64,000 bases of DNA, from positions 37,337-101,336 of the forward strand of contig JAEUPJ010000101.1 in assembly GCA_016790285.1 (NCBI GenBank). Direction: 5' to 3'. This DNA comes from Roseateles sp. (GTDB lineage: Bacteria; Pseudomonadota; Gammaproteobacteria; Burkholderiales; Burkholderiaceae_C). The notes under the pieces are model-generated. The model was not told where the DNA came from. It made no database searches and saw only the letters and a program-made list of their open reading frames with translations. Of this stretch, positions 27,403 to 36,785 are shown in pieces. Each line of letters opens with the position of its first letter. Position 1 is the stretch's first letter. A program made the translations under genes and the position numbers.

Positions 27403-30081
27403 ATGTTCAAAAAAACCATCATCACGAGCGCCGTCCTCGCCGTGGCCGCGTCCAGCGCCATGGCCCAGGATGCGCAGAAGCTCGAACGCATCGAGATCAC
27501 CGGTTCCAGCATCAAGCGCATCGATGCCGAGACGGCCGTGCCCCTGACCGTCGTGACCCGCGAGTCCATCGACAAGTCCGGCGCCTCCAATGTCCAGGAA
27601 CTCGTGGACCGCATCAGCTCGAACAATGGTGGTGGCCGCTCGCTGGGCCAGTCGATCGGTGACTCCAACGCCACCGGCCAGTCTGGTGCCTCGCTGCGCG
27701 GCCTGGGCCGCGAGCGCACCCTGGTGCTGCTCAACGGCCGTCGCCTGGCCATCTACCCGTTCGCGGGCGCCGGCGTCGACCTGAACGCCATTCCGCTGGC
27801 AGCCATCGAGCGCATCGAAATCCTGCGCGACGGCGCCTCCTCCACCTACGGCTCCGACGCCATCGGCGGCGTCATCAACTTCATCACCCGCAAGGACTTC
27901 CGCGGCGGCGATGTCACGGCCAGCTACGAGCAACCCCAAGGCACCGGCGGCAAGGTCGCGTCGGCCCAGGGCGGTGTCGGCTTCGGTGACCTGGCCAAGG
28001 ACAAGTTCAACATCCTGGGCACCTTCAGCTTCCAGGAATATGACGTCATCCGCGCCGCGGACCGCGACTTCGCCAAGACCGGCAATCGCCCGGACATCGG
28101 CGTCGTGAAGTCTTCGGGCAACACCTTCCCGGCCAACGCCTACAACGCGCAGACCGGCGCCTACATCCCGGGCGTGGCTGGCTTCCCGAACTGCAACCCG
28201 CCGGACAGCTTCAAGGGTTCGTCGAACTGCCGCTACGACTACACGAGCAAGATCGACATCGTGCCGGCGTCCACCCGCATGGGCGGCCTGCTGCGTGGCA
28301 CGGCTGCGCTGGGCAACGACCACCTGCTGTTCGCCGAACTGTCGTACTCGAAGAACGAGATCATCCTGGGCTCGTCGCAAACGCCGTCGAGCACCTCGGG
28401 CCGTGACGACTACTACTACCCGGCTGGCGGCAAGTACTACCCCACCGCCGCTGTGGACGCGTCGTCCAGCACGGGCTACCGCGGTGACCTCGTCATCGCC
28501 TGGCGTATCGTCGACGGCGGCCAGCGCCTGACCAAGGTCACCAACGACATGACCCGCGCCCTGGTGGGCGCCGAGGGCACGCTGGCCGGCTGGGACTACA
28601 AGGTCGGCCTGATGCGCGCCACCTCCAAGGCGTCGGAAGACTTCCTGACCGGCAACTTCTCCGACACTGAACTGGTGCGCGTGCTCAAGACCGGTCTGGT
28701 CAACCCCTTCGGCCCCAACGATGCACAGGGCCTGGCGCTGCTGAAGCAGGCGGAGCTCTCCGGCAACAACCGCAGCTCCAAGACCACGCTGGACGCCTTC
28801 GACGTATCTGCCTCGCGTGAACTGTTCGCCCTGCCTGGCGGCAATGCCGCGCTGGCGGCCGGTCTGGACATCCGCAAGGAAAAGTACCTCGATGGGTACT
28901 CCGACATCGCCGGTTCGGGCGACATCGTCGGCGGCTCCGGCACCGCTGGCAAGGTCAGCGGCGAGCGCAAGACCATGGGCGTGTACGCCGAGTTGATCCT
29001 CCCCGTGATCAAGAACCTCGAACTGAACGCTGCCGTGCGTGCTGACCGCTACACCGGCGCGTCGGGTTCCTCGCGCGATGGCACCTTCAGCTCTCCCAAC
29101 CTGTCGTCCACGAGCCCCAAGATCGGCCTGCGCTGGACGCCGATCAAGGAACTGCTGGTGCGCGGCTCCTACGGCAAGGGTTTCCGTGCTCCGGCGCTGG
29201 ACAACCTGTATGCCCCGTCCGCCCTGACCAACACCGGTGGCAACTTCAACGACCCGTACTACAACACGGCAGTCGGCTGCGCGGCCAAGCCCAACACCAA
29301 CTACTGCGACACCCAGCTCACGGTCCAGAACAACAGCAACCGCAACCTGAAGCCTGAGAAGTCCAAGACGGCCACGGTCGGTGTCGTGTTCGAGCCGATG
29401 AAGGACCTGTCGATGGAAGTCGGGTATTTCAGCATCAAGATCACCGACGGCATCAAGTCGCTGTCCGGCGACGACATCATGAAGGACTGGTACAAGAACC
29501 AGACCGGCCCGACGACCAGCTCCTCGGTCTACGCCAACCGCCTGATCAAGAACGCCCAGGGCTACCTGGACTACGTCAAGGCGTCCCTGGAGAACGTTGG
29601 CCAGGCAACGGCGCAGGGCTTTGACCTGTCGGCCAAGTACCGCGTGCGCACCGCTTACGGCAACTTCACGCCGGCGTGGGAAGCCACGGTGGTCACGAAG
29701 AGCAGCGAAACCAACGTCGTCACCGGCGACGTCGAGGACAACCTCGGCAAGTACTACCTCGGCGGCCCCATCATCCGCGTCAAGCAGAACTACAGCCTGG
29801 ACTGGGACGGCAATGCCTGGGCTGCCGGCGTGCGCTACTTCGTGCAGAGCGGCTACCGCGACTACGATGAAGTCCGCCACGTGCCGAAGTACGACCTGTG
29901 GAGCCTGCAGGGCCAGTACAAGGGCGTGAAGAACCTGACCATCACAGCGGGCGTCCTGAACCTGCTGAACAAGAAGCCGCCGGTCACCGTCCAGGAAGAC
30001 TACTTCCAGGTCGGCTTCGACCCGACGTACGCCGACGTCAAGGGCCGCAGCTTCTACGTCCGCGCCAACTACCGGTTCTGA
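27403..30081 (+). CDS. TonB-dependent outer-membrane receptor
   Basis: The 892-residue protein has a signal peptide (FKKTIITSAVLAVAASSAMA), then a TonB-box-like LERIEITGSS, a plug domain (about 45-165, with SLRGLGRERTLVLLNGRRLA, IERIEILRDGASSTYGSDAIGGVINF) and a long 22-strand-type barrel ending in FYVRANYRF. The LNGRR plug is the type found in receptors for larger organic substrates rather than classical siderophores. The gene is preceded by GGAGT and a 250-bp gap with a lone TTGACT at 27,181 but no convincing -10. It follows the peptide ABC operon and precedes a 2OG oxygenase and a tonB-exb module, so a peptide-like ligand is plausible but unproven. Confidence 0.93.
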   Translation: MFKKTIITSAVLAVAASSAMAQDAQKLERIEITGSSIKRIDAETAVPLTVVTRESIDKSGASNVQELVDRISSNNGGGRSLGQSIGDSNATGQSGASLRGLGRERTLVLLNGRRLAIYPFAGAGVDLNAIPLAAIERIEILRDGASSTYGSDAIGGVINFITRKDFRGGDVTASYEQPQGTGGKVASAQGGVGFGDLAKDKFNILGTFSFQEYDVIRAADRDFAKTGNRPDIGVVKSSGNTFPANAYNAQTGAYIPGVAGFPNCNPPDSFKGSSNCRYDYTSKIDIVPASTRMGGLLRGTAALGNDHLLFAELSYSKNEIILGSSQTPSSTSGRDDYYYPAGGKYYPTAAVDASSSTGYRGDLVIAWRIVDGGQRLTKVTNDMTRALVGAEGTLAGWDYKVGLMRATSKASEDFLTGNFSDTELVRVLKTGLVNPFGPNDAQGLALLKQAELSGNNRSSKTTLDAFDVSASRELFALPGGNAALAAGLDIRKEKYLDGYSDIAGSGDIVGGSGTAGKVSGERKTMGVYAELILPVIKNLELNAAVRADRYTGASGSSRDGTFSSPNLSSTSPKIGLRWTPIKELLVRGSYGKGFRAPALDNLYAPSALTNTGGNFNDPYYNTAVGCAAKPNTNYCDTQLTVQNNSNRNLKPEKSKTATVGVVFEPMKDLSMEVGYFSIKITDGIKSLSGDDIMKDWYKNQTGPTTSSSVYANRLIKNAQGYLDYVKASLENVGQATAQGFDLSAKYRVRTAYGNFTPAWEATVVTKSSETNVVTGDVEDNLGKYYLGGPIIRVKQNYSLDWDGNAWAAGVRYFVQSGYRDYDEVRHVPKYDLWSLQGQYKGVKNLTITAGVLNLLNKKPPVTVQEDYFQVGFDPTYADVKGRSFYVRANYRF

Positions 30082-30105
30082 TCGCCCACGATCGAGCCCA
30101 TTCCG

Positions 30106-30129
30106 GCAGGCCTTCGGGCCTGCTTTTTT
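30106..30129 (+). terminator. Rho-independent terminator of the TonB-dependent receptor gene
   Basis: GCAGGCC-TTCG-GGCCTGC (30,106-30,123) is a perfect 7-bp stem with a stable TTCG loop, followed by six T. It separates the receptor from the oxygenase, whose ATG is only 19 bp downstream, so the oxygenase is reached either by read-through or by its own promoter. Confidence 0.92.
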
Positions 30130-30147
30130 CTTTCTCGGGCCCTTTTC

Positions 30148-30849
30148 ATGGACTACCTCAATCCAGCGCTCGACCTGGATCGGCTCCAGGCGGACTTCAG
30201 CATCCACCGCCGGCTGCTGATTCGCGACTTCTTCAAGCCCGACGTGGCCGAGGCGCTCGCGCGCGCCGTGGAGGCGATCGACTGGAGCCTGTGCTATCGC
30301 GACGCCAAGGGAGACCGCCGCCTCACGGGCGAGCAACTGCGCAGCCTGGATGACAGCCAGCGCGCGTTTCTGGTCGACGGCATCACCGAAGTCGCGCGGC
30401 GCCAGTTCCAGTTCTCCTTCTACACCGAGTCGCTCGCCGATGCCTTGAAGCGCGGCGACGAGGGCCTGCTCGCGCGCTTCATCCGCTACATGGCTGACGA
30501 TGCCTTCCTGTCGATCATGCGACGCATCACCGGCATGCCGGAGGTCAACCGGGTCTACGCCCAGGCCACCATGTACGCACCGGGCAGTTTCCTGCTGGCG
30601 CACGACGACCATGTGGACGTCGAGGAGCGGCGGCTGGCCTACGTCATCAACCTCACGCGCCAGTGGCGGCCCGACTGGGGCGGCATGCTGCACTTCAGCC
30701 GCCCGGACGGCAGCGTCTCCGACAGCTTCTTCCCGCATTTCAATTCAATGTCGGTGTTTGCCGTGCCGCAGACGCATTTCGTGTCCTATGTGCCGCCTTT
30801 CGCCCAAGGCCAGCGCAACGCGATCACGGGATGGTTGATCGCCGCGTGA
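30148..30849 (+). CDS. 2OG-Fe(II) oxygenase, prolyl 4-hydroxylase-like
   Basis: The 233-residue protein has the iron triad His152-Asp-Asp154 and distal His210, and 2-oxoglutarate-binding Arg223 in GQRNAITGWL. The strand WGGMLHFSRPDG between them is typical of the prolyl-hydroxylase/PKHD subgroup. It should hydroxylate an amino acid, peptide or small molecule in the cytoplasm. PKHD oxygenases are often found beside TonB-dependent receptors, and this one sits between a receptor and tonB, but its substrate is not known. Confidence 0.87.
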   Translation: MDYLNPALDLDRLQADFSIHRRLLIRDFFKPDVAEALARAVEAIDWSLCYRDAKGDRRLTGEQLRSLDDSQRAFLVDGITEVARRQFQFSFYTESLADALKRGDEGLLARFIRYMADDAFLSIMRRITGMPEVNRVYAQATMYAPGSFLLAHDDHVDVEERRLAYVINLTRQWRPDWGGMLHFSRPDGSVSDSFFPHFNSMSVFAVPQTHFVSYVPPFAQGQRNAITGWLIAA

Positions 30850-30952
30850 TGCGCCGCGCCGTGAATTACTTTGTGTCTGGATGCGTGTAATCGCGCTGTT
30901 TCGCCTGCCCGGGTTAGCCCCAGGCAGGGGCCCCAAATCGCAGGGCTAAGAT

Positions 30953-31051
30953 GCCGCGTGGCCAGGTATGGCCGGTGGTGCAGCTTTGCTGCGCCTGGTT
31001 CGTGGCGATGAAACGCGTGCCCGACGGCTTTGGCCACCGGGCGTTTTTTTT
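30953..31051 (+). ncRNA. Candidate small RNA (about 95 nt) ending in an intrinsic terminator
   Basis: TAAGAT at 30,947-30,952 could be a -10 box, with no good -35. The transcript would hold a hairpin closed by CCAGG/CCTGG with GCAG-CTTT-GCTGC inside, then the terminator GCCCG...CGGGC plus eight T (31,019-31,051). The terminator lies 170 bp after the nearest stop, farther than expected for the oxygenase mRNA alone. A long 3' UTR of that mRNA is the alternative. It does not match 6S or 4.5S RNA as I know them. Confidence 0.35.
31019..31051 (+). terminator. Rho-independent terminator upstream of tonB
   Basis: GCCCG (31,019-31,023) pairs with CGGGC (31,038-31,042), extended inside by GGC/GCC, and is followed by G and eight T (31,044-31,051). 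It ends transcription entering from the oxygenase gene or from the candidate small RNA, leaving tonB to its own promoter. Confidence 0.8.
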
Positions 31052-31112
31052 GGCGCGAATGGGGTGCTGTAAAAAGTCTTGCAGACCGGACTTACTGCGT
31101 GTTTTCGACGAG

Positions 31113-31141
31113 GTGGAAACGTTATTTCCGCGATCTAGAAT
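31113..31141 (+). promoter_or_regulatory. Candidate tonB promoter with overlapping operator-like repeat
   Basis: TAGAAT at 31,136-31,141 matches 5 of 6 bases of the -10 consensus. In place of a good -35 there is the inverted repeat GGAAA-CGTTA-TTTCC (31,115-31,129), which suggests an activator or repressor site. The start would be near 31,148, leaving about 108 nt of leader before tonB. Confidence 0.4.
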
Positions 31142-31255
31142 GCATGCCCTTCAGGAACTTGTTGGCGGCAGGGACGCAACTTCCAGCCGCGGCGGTGGTC
31201 ACGTTCCTCAGAAGAAGTCATTGACTGTGATTTGTAGTTGCAAGAAGGAGCGCGC

Positions 31256-31900
31256 ATGAATTTTGCGCAGGAGAAGCAGGGCGCGTCCCGGTTCACGGGC
31301 TTCGGTATCGTCGTCCTGATCCACGTCGTGGCCATCTACGCGCTGGCCAGCGGCCTCGCGAAGGATCTCGTCAAGAAGGTCACTGGCCCGATCGACGTGA
31401 AGGTGATCGAGGAGAAGGTCAAGCCTCCGCCGCCGCCCGAGAAGGTCGTGCCTCCGCCGCCGGACATGAAGGCGCCTCCGCCGCCGTTCGTGCCGCCGCC
31501 CGAGTTCCAGGTGACTGCACCGGCACCGCCGGCGCCGGCCATCCAGTCCACCCAGGTCGCGCCGCCTGCCGTCGCCGAGATCCGGCCCCAGCCGGCCCCG
31601 GCGCCTGCGGCACCGCCGGCCGCGCCCAAGCCCACCAAGATCACTGCGGGCATGGTCTGCACCAAGATGGGCAAGCCTGAGATGCCGTCGGTCAACTGGA
31701 GCGGCGAAGCCCTCTACAAGGCGGTTGCCACCGTCAAGGCCGGTCGCGTGACGGCCGTTGAAATCACCTCGCTGCGGGGCGGCGTGGACCGCAAGGCGCA
31801 ACGCGCCCTGGTCCAGGCCATCGAAGCGACGCTGCGTGACACCTATGAATGCCCGGGCGATCACGTGTTCGAGCAGGAGTTCCAGTTCAAGATCGAATAA
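31256..31900 (+). CDS. tonB: TonB energy transducer
   Basis: The 214-residue protein has one N-terminal membrane helix (FGIVVLIHVVAIYALASGL), a proline-rich spacer with Lys/Glu (about 55-130, including KPPPPPEK and VPPPPDMKAPPPP) and a C-terminal domain (about 135-214) ending FEQEFQFKIE. The C-domain carries a Cys near its start and another in YECPGD, perhaps a disulphide. It spans the periplasm to energise outer-membrane receptors. The ATG at 31,256 has a strong GAAGGAG site 5 nt upstream. It heads the tonB-exbB-exbD-exbD set. Confidence 0.93.
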   Translation: MNFAQEKQGASRFTGFGIVVLIHVVAIYALASGLAKDLVKKVTGPIDVKVIEEKVKPPPPPEKVVPPPPDMKAPPPPFVPPPEFQVTAPAPPAPAIQSTQVAPPAVAEIRPQPAPAPAAPPAAPKPTKITAGMVCTKMGKPEMPSVNWSGEALYKAVATVKAGRVTAVEITSLRGGVDRKAQRALVQAIEATLRDTYECPGDHVFEQEFQFKIE

Positions 31901-31982
31901 GAGCTTCCTCGCTTCGTACCCGGCGCCGGACCGGCGCATTCAGAACCGCATAAACCAGAATCTTTCCCTAGGAGTTGACTCC

Positions 31983-32816
31983 ATGATTTCTCGCATCACC
32001 GGCTTCCTTGCCGCCATCGCCATGGCCGCGACCCTGGCTGTTTCGCCCGCCCACGCGCAAGACCAGAAGCCGGCCGACGCCGCCTCGGCCGCTGTGGCCG
32101 ACGCAGGTGCCGCCCCCGCCGCCGCTCCTGCTGCCGCACCCGCCAAGCAAGACAACCCCTACAGCCTGGCCAACATCGTTGCCCACGGCAACGTGGTCGA
32201 CCAGGTCGTGCTGGCCATCCTGGCCTTCATGTCCATGGGTTCCTGGTACATCCTGGTCGTGCGCCTGTGGGACACGAGCAAGCTGTCTTCCGAAGCCAAG
32301 GAAGTCCGCGCCACCTTCTTCAAGAAGCCCAGCCTGGCTGACGGCATCAAGAGCCTGAAGGAAGAAAGCGCCTTCCGCTACATCGCCACCGCCGCCGTCG
32401 AGGCCTCGGAGCACCACGAAGGCGCCCTGACCGAGAACATCGACCACAGCAGCTGGGTCACGATGAACGTCGAGCGCGCCGTCGCTGACGTCAACACCAA
32501 GATCACCGCCGGCCTGGGCTTCCTGGCAACCGTCGGCTCCACCTCTCCCTTCATCGGCCTGTTCGGTACCGTGTGGGGCATCCTGAACGCGCTGACCGCC
32601 ATCGGTGTGGCCGGCCAGGCTTCCATCGACAAGGTGGCCGGCCCCGTGGGCGCCGCGCTGATCATGACCGCCATCGGTCTGGTCGTCGCCGTGCCGGCCG
32701 TGCTGGGCTACAACTGGCTGGTCAACCGCAACAAGGCTGTGATGGGTCAAGTGCGTTCGTTCGCCGGTGACCTGCACGGCGTGCTGATGGGCAACCGCGC
32801 CGTCGCTAAGCGCTGA
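31983..32816 (+). CDS. exbB: ExbB proton channel subunit (MotA/TolQ/ExbB family)
   Basis: The 277-residue protein begins with a signal-like segment (ISRITGFLAAIAMAATLAVSPAHAQ) and an Ala/Pro linker, then the ExbB core with three helices (VVDQVVLAILAFMSMGSWYILVV; GLGFLATVGSTSPFIGLFGTVWGIL; ALIMTAIGLVVAVPAVLGYNWLV). The GLFGTVWGI motif is diagnostic. The cleavable N-terminal extension is known in some betaproteobacterial and Xanthomonas ExbB forms. It forms the proton channel with ExbD that drives TonB. TAGGAG precedes the ATG. Confidence 0.93.
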   Translation: MISRITGFLAAIAMAATLAVSPAHAQDQKPADAASAAVADAGAAPAAAPAAAPAKQDNPYSLANIVAHGNVVDQVVLAILAFMSMGSWYILVVRLWDTSKLSSEAKEVRATFFKKPSLADGIKSLKEESAFRYIATAAVEASEHHEGALTENIDHSSWVTMNVERAVADVNTKITAGLGFLATVGSTSPFIGLFGTVWGILNALTAIGVAGQASIDKVAGPVGAALIMTAIGLVVAVPAVLGYNWLVNRNKAVMGQVRSFAGDLHGVLMGNRAVAKR

Positions 32817-32847
32817 GTCCCGGCTCGCTCGACAAGGAGCTCAGGCT

Positions 32848-33276
32848 ATGGCCATGAACGTCGGATCCCCTTCCGGCGAGGACGAAGTCAATGCAACCAT
32901 CAACACCACGCCCCTCGTGGACGTGATGTTGGTGATGTTGATCATCTTCCTCATCACCGTGCCGGTGGTGACGCAATCGATCGCTGTTGCTCTCCCCAAG
33001 GAGACCAACATCATCCGCGTCACCAAACCGGAAAACATTGAAATCTCGGTCAGCAAGGACGGCGACGTCTACTGGGGTACCAAGCTGATTCCCGACATGG
33101 AGGAGCTCGTGCAGCGCCTCGGCAAGGAATCGGTCAAGAACCCGCAGCCCGAGGTGCACATCCGCGGCGACGACAAGTCCCCGTACAAGTCGGTCGGCCG
33201 TGTGGTGTTTGCCTGCCAGCGCGCGGGCATCATGAAGATCAACTTCGTCACCGAGCCGCCGGCTCGTGGCGGTTGA
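32848..33276 (+). CDS. exbD: ExbD biopolymer transport protein (first copy)
   Basis: This 142-residue protein has the ExbD layout: a short cytoplasmic start, NTTPLVDVMLVMLIIFLITVPV with the proton-carrying Asp in LVDVMLV, and a periplasmic domain with PEVHIRGDDKSPYKSVG. It lies between exbB and a second exbD of similar length, an arrangement in which two different ExbD proteins probably mix in one channel. Confidence 0.92.
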   Translation: MAMNVGSPSGEDEVNATINTTPLVDVMLVMLIIFLITVPVVTQSIAVALPKETNIIRVTKPENIEISVSKDGDVYWGTKLIPDMEELVQRLGKESVKNPQPEVHIRGDDKSPYKSVGRVVFACQRAGIMKINFVTEPPARGG

Positions 33277-33291
33277 GCCCAGGAGTAACAC

Positions 33292-33729
33292 ATGGGAATG
33301 AATGTTGGAAGTTCGTCGGGGAGCGGTGATCCGGAACCCATGATGGACGTCAACACGACGCCACTGATCGACGTGATGCTGGTGCTGCTCGTGATGCTGA
33401 TCATCACGATCCCGATCCAGCTGCACACGATCAACCTCGACATGCCGCCGCCGAGCAGCACGCCGCCGCAAAACGAGCCGGTCGTGCACACCGTCCTGAT
33501 CGACTTCGACGGCACCATCTATTGGGACGAAGCTGTGCTTCCGAACATCGATGCGGTCAACGAGAAGATGAAGGAAGTGGGCGCCATGTCGGTGAGCGAC
33601 CAGCCCGAGATCCACATCAAGCCCAACAAGCTGGTGGATTACGGCGTCGTGGCGGCCGTGATGGCTTCGGCCCAGCGCAACAGCGTCAAGAAAATGGGCA
33701 TGGTCGGTAACGAGCAATACGTCAAGTGA
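33292..33729 (+). CDS. exbD2: ExbD biopolymer transport protein (second copy)
   Basis: The 145-residue paralogue begins MGMNVGSSSGSGDPEPMMDVNTTPLIDVMLVLLVMLIITIPI, with the key Asp in LIDVMLV. Its periplasmic part (EIHIKPNKLVDYGVVAAVMASAQRN) differs clearly from the first copy. Tandem ExbD genes are known in Xanthomonas and relatives, where the second one is needed only for certain receptors. It is followed by a strong hairpin. Confidence 0.92.
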   Translation: MGMNVGSSSGSGDPEPMMDVNTTPLIDVMLVLLVMLIITIPIQLHTINLDMPPPSSTPPQNEPVVHTVLIDFDGTIYWDEAVLPNIDAVNEKMKEVGAMSVSDQPEIHIKPNKLVDYGVVAAVMASAQRNSVKKMGMVGNEQYVK

Positions 33730-33765
33730 CGTGACCTCGGGACCGCTGACACCGATACTGTGATG

Positions 33766-33794
33766 CGCGCTGCCCGAAAGGGCGGCGCGTTTTT
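33766..33794 (+). terminator. Terminator or attenuator between exbD2 and the TPR gene
   Basis: CGCGCTGCCC-GAAA-GGGCGGCGCG (33,766-33,789) is a 10-bp stem with one G-T wobble and a GAAA loop, followed by five T, a GC, and four more T. It ends 19 bp before the TPR gene's TTG start, so it lowers but probably does not abolish its expression. Confidence 0.85.
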
Positions 33795-33812
33795 GCTTTT
33801 CAGGAGAGCAAG

Positions 33813-35060
33813 TTGAAAGCTTTGAAATCCATCGTGGCAGTCGCCGTCGGCGCGCTGGCCCTGTCCCTGAACGGCGCTCCGGGCGCCGGGTTCGGCGTCA
33901 GCCAGGCGGCCGCGCAGGACACCGTCCGCAAGGAAGTGGGCACGCCGCTGGGCGAGGCCAGCAAGCTGGTGAAGGCGGGCAAGTACAAGGAAGCCCTGGC
34001 CAAGCTGCGCGATGCCGAAGCCGTCGGTGGTCGCACGCCGGGCGAGACCAACGCCATCGAGGGCGTGCGCTTCTCGGCCGCCATGGGTGCCAGCGATCCG
34101 GACACGATGGCGCGTTCGTTCGATGTCCTGAAGGCCAAGCTCGGCGGCCCGCAGCAACTGCAGTACATGGAAGCCATCGCCGGCACCTACCTGCGAGTCA
34201 ACAACGCGCCCAAGGCGCTGGAATGGGCCAACAAGTATTTCGCAGCCGGTGGCAACAGCCCGTCGGTCAAGCAGATGCAGCAGCAGGCTCAGTTCAAGTC
34301 GGGCGACATGACGGCCGTCCTGAAGGACACGCTGGCCGAAGTGCAGTCCGACGAGAAGGCCGGCAGGGCCCCGAGCCAGGACAAGCTCAACATCCTGCTG
34401 TTCGCAGCCCAGAAGAAGGGCGACGCTGCCACCGAGACCTACGCTGTCGAGCGCCTGCTGAACTACTACCCGCGCAAGGAACTCTGGGCCCAGGTGCTCG
34501 GCGGCCTGCAGGGCAAGAAGGGCTTCTCGCCGCGCTTCAACTTCGACATCAACCGCCTTCAACTCGCCACGGGCAACCTGAAGACGGCCGACGAATACAT
34601 GGAAGCTGCCCAGCTGGCTGCCCAGGCCGGATTCCCCGACGAAGGCAAGAAGATCGTCGAGCAGGGTCTGTCGGCCGGCGTCCTTGGCCAGGGGGCGGAA
34701 GGTGCCCGCCACAAGCGCCTGCTGGACCTGATGGTCAAGAAGTCGACTGAGGCGAAGGCCGGATCCGCGGCTGCCGAGAAGGCGGCCAAGGACGCCAAGA
34801 CCGGCGACGAACTGGTCAAGCTGGGCCTGGCCCGTGTGTTCGCAGGGGACAAGGCCGGTGGCCTGGCGCTCGTGGAAGCAGGCATCGCCAAGGACAACTT
34901 CACCCGCGCTGACGACACCAAGTTCTACCAGGGCCTGGCGTACTACAACGCCGGCGAAGTGTCCAAGGCCCAGGCTGCCTGGCGCGCCGTCAAGGGCACC
35001 GACGGTTCTGGTGAACTGGCCCGCCTGTGGCTGATCCAGGCGCGCAGCGCCAAGAAGTGA
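33813..35060 (+). CDS. Exported TPR-like protein of the TonB/Exb module
   Basis: The 415-residue protein starts with TTG at 33,813, with AGGAGA 7 nt upstream. A signal peptide (KSIVAVAVGALALSLNGAPG...AAAQ) leads to helical repeats such as ASKLVKAGKYKEALAKLRDAEAV and ADEYMEAAQLAAQAGFPDEGKKIVEQGL, ending in a TPR-like YYNAGEVSKAQAAWRAV. TPR proteins of this kind accompany tonB-exbB-exbD-exbD sets and are thought to be periplasmic scaffolds; the precise role is unknown. It ends at a strong terminator. Confidence 0.82.
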   Translation: MKALKSIVAVAVGALALSLNGAPGAGFGVSQAAAQDTVRKEVGTPLGEASKLVKAGKYKEALAKLRDAEAVGGRTPGETNAIEGVRFSAAMGASDPDTMARSFDVLKAKLGGPQQLQYMEAIAGTYLRVNNAPKALEWANKYFAAGGNSPSVKQMQQQAQFKSGDMTAVLKDTLAEVQSDEKAGRAPSQDKLNILLFAAQKKGDAATETYAVERLLNYYPRKELWAQVLGGLQGKKGFSPRFNFDINRLQLATGNLKTADEYMEAAQLAAQAGFPDEGKKIVEQGLSAGVLGQGAEGARHKRLLDLMVKKSTEAKAGSAAAEKAAKDAKTGDELVKLGLARVFAGDKAGGLALVEAGIAKDNFTRADDTKFYQGLAYYNAGEVSKAQAAWRAVKGTDGSGELARLWLIQARSAKK

Positions 35061-35116
35061 TGCGGCTGCGTCGCGCGGCCGGCTGAAGGCTGGCGCGCTG
35101 ACGCTGTCAGGACGAA

Positions 35117-35139
35117 GGGCCCCGAGAGGGGCCCTTTTT
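35117..35139 (+). terminator. Rho-independent terminator after the TPR gene
   Basis: GGGCCCC-GAGA-GGGGCCC (35,117-35,134) plus five T closes the tonB-exb-TPR transcription unit, 57 bp after its stop. The opposite strand has no T tract, so it is one-directional. Confidence 0.92.
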
Positions 35140-35158
35140 CATGCGGCGGGAATGCCGA

Positions 35159-35917
<759 letters not shown>

Positions 35918-35937
35918 GATGAGGATCTCCTGGGTTG

Positions 35938-35955
35938 ATTGACGTAAACGTCAAT
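35938..35955. promoter_or_regulatory. 18-bp palindromic operator ATTGACGT-AA-ACGTCAAT upstream of the HSD10-like gene
   Basis: The 8-bp arms are perfect around a central AA. The site begins 21 bp before the SDR start, in the only space available for its promoter. The ACGT-centred half-sites resemble, from memory, those of the MerR-family regulator LiuR, which controls branched-chain amino-acid and acyl-CoA degradation. That fits the enzyme's predicted job, but the regulator is not in this window. Confidence 0.6.
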
Positions 35956-35965
35956 TGTGGCCGAC

Positions 35966-35996
35966 AAAAAAGCCGCGGGGCAGGGCGCGCCGCGGC
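35966..35996 (-). terminator. Rho-independent terminator of the adk operon
   Basis: On the minus strand GCCGCGG (35,996-35,990) pairs with CCGCGGC (35,978-35,972), followed by six T (35,971-35,966). It stands 22 bp after the adk stop and closes the exbB-to-adk operon before the SDR promoter. Confidence 0.9.
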
Positions 35997-36017
35997 TTTG
36001 TTGTGGGGGGCTTTCGC

Positions 36018-36686
<669 letters not shown>

Positions 36687-36785
36687 CTATTCGTGCGTCG
36701 ACGGGACCGTTGAAAAGTGCCGCTTCAGCTCAGCGGTCGAGTATCGCACGCGGACTTTCGCAGGCCTGACGCTGCGGACCGCGCA

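Larger units (their letters stand above)
30850..31255. other. 406-bp intergenic region before tonB with ncRNA-like segment and promoter
   Basis: I find no convincing gene here; an open frame at 30,951-31,259 has no family likeness and crosses the terminator. The first half contains a dyad-rich stretch ending in a strong terminator (31,019-31,051). The second half has a -10-like TAGAAT, a short operator-like repeat, and the tonB ribosome site GAAGGAG at 31,244-31,250. Confidence 0.65.

Noticed and set aside
27343-30738. Minus-strand open frame of 1131 codons
   Set aside because: It spans the antisense of the TonB receptor and the oxygenase across a terminator, with no recognisable domain.
30951-31259. 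Possible 102-residue gene before tonB
   Set aside because: No family likeness, no clear ribosome site, and it reads through a terminator and the tonB start.
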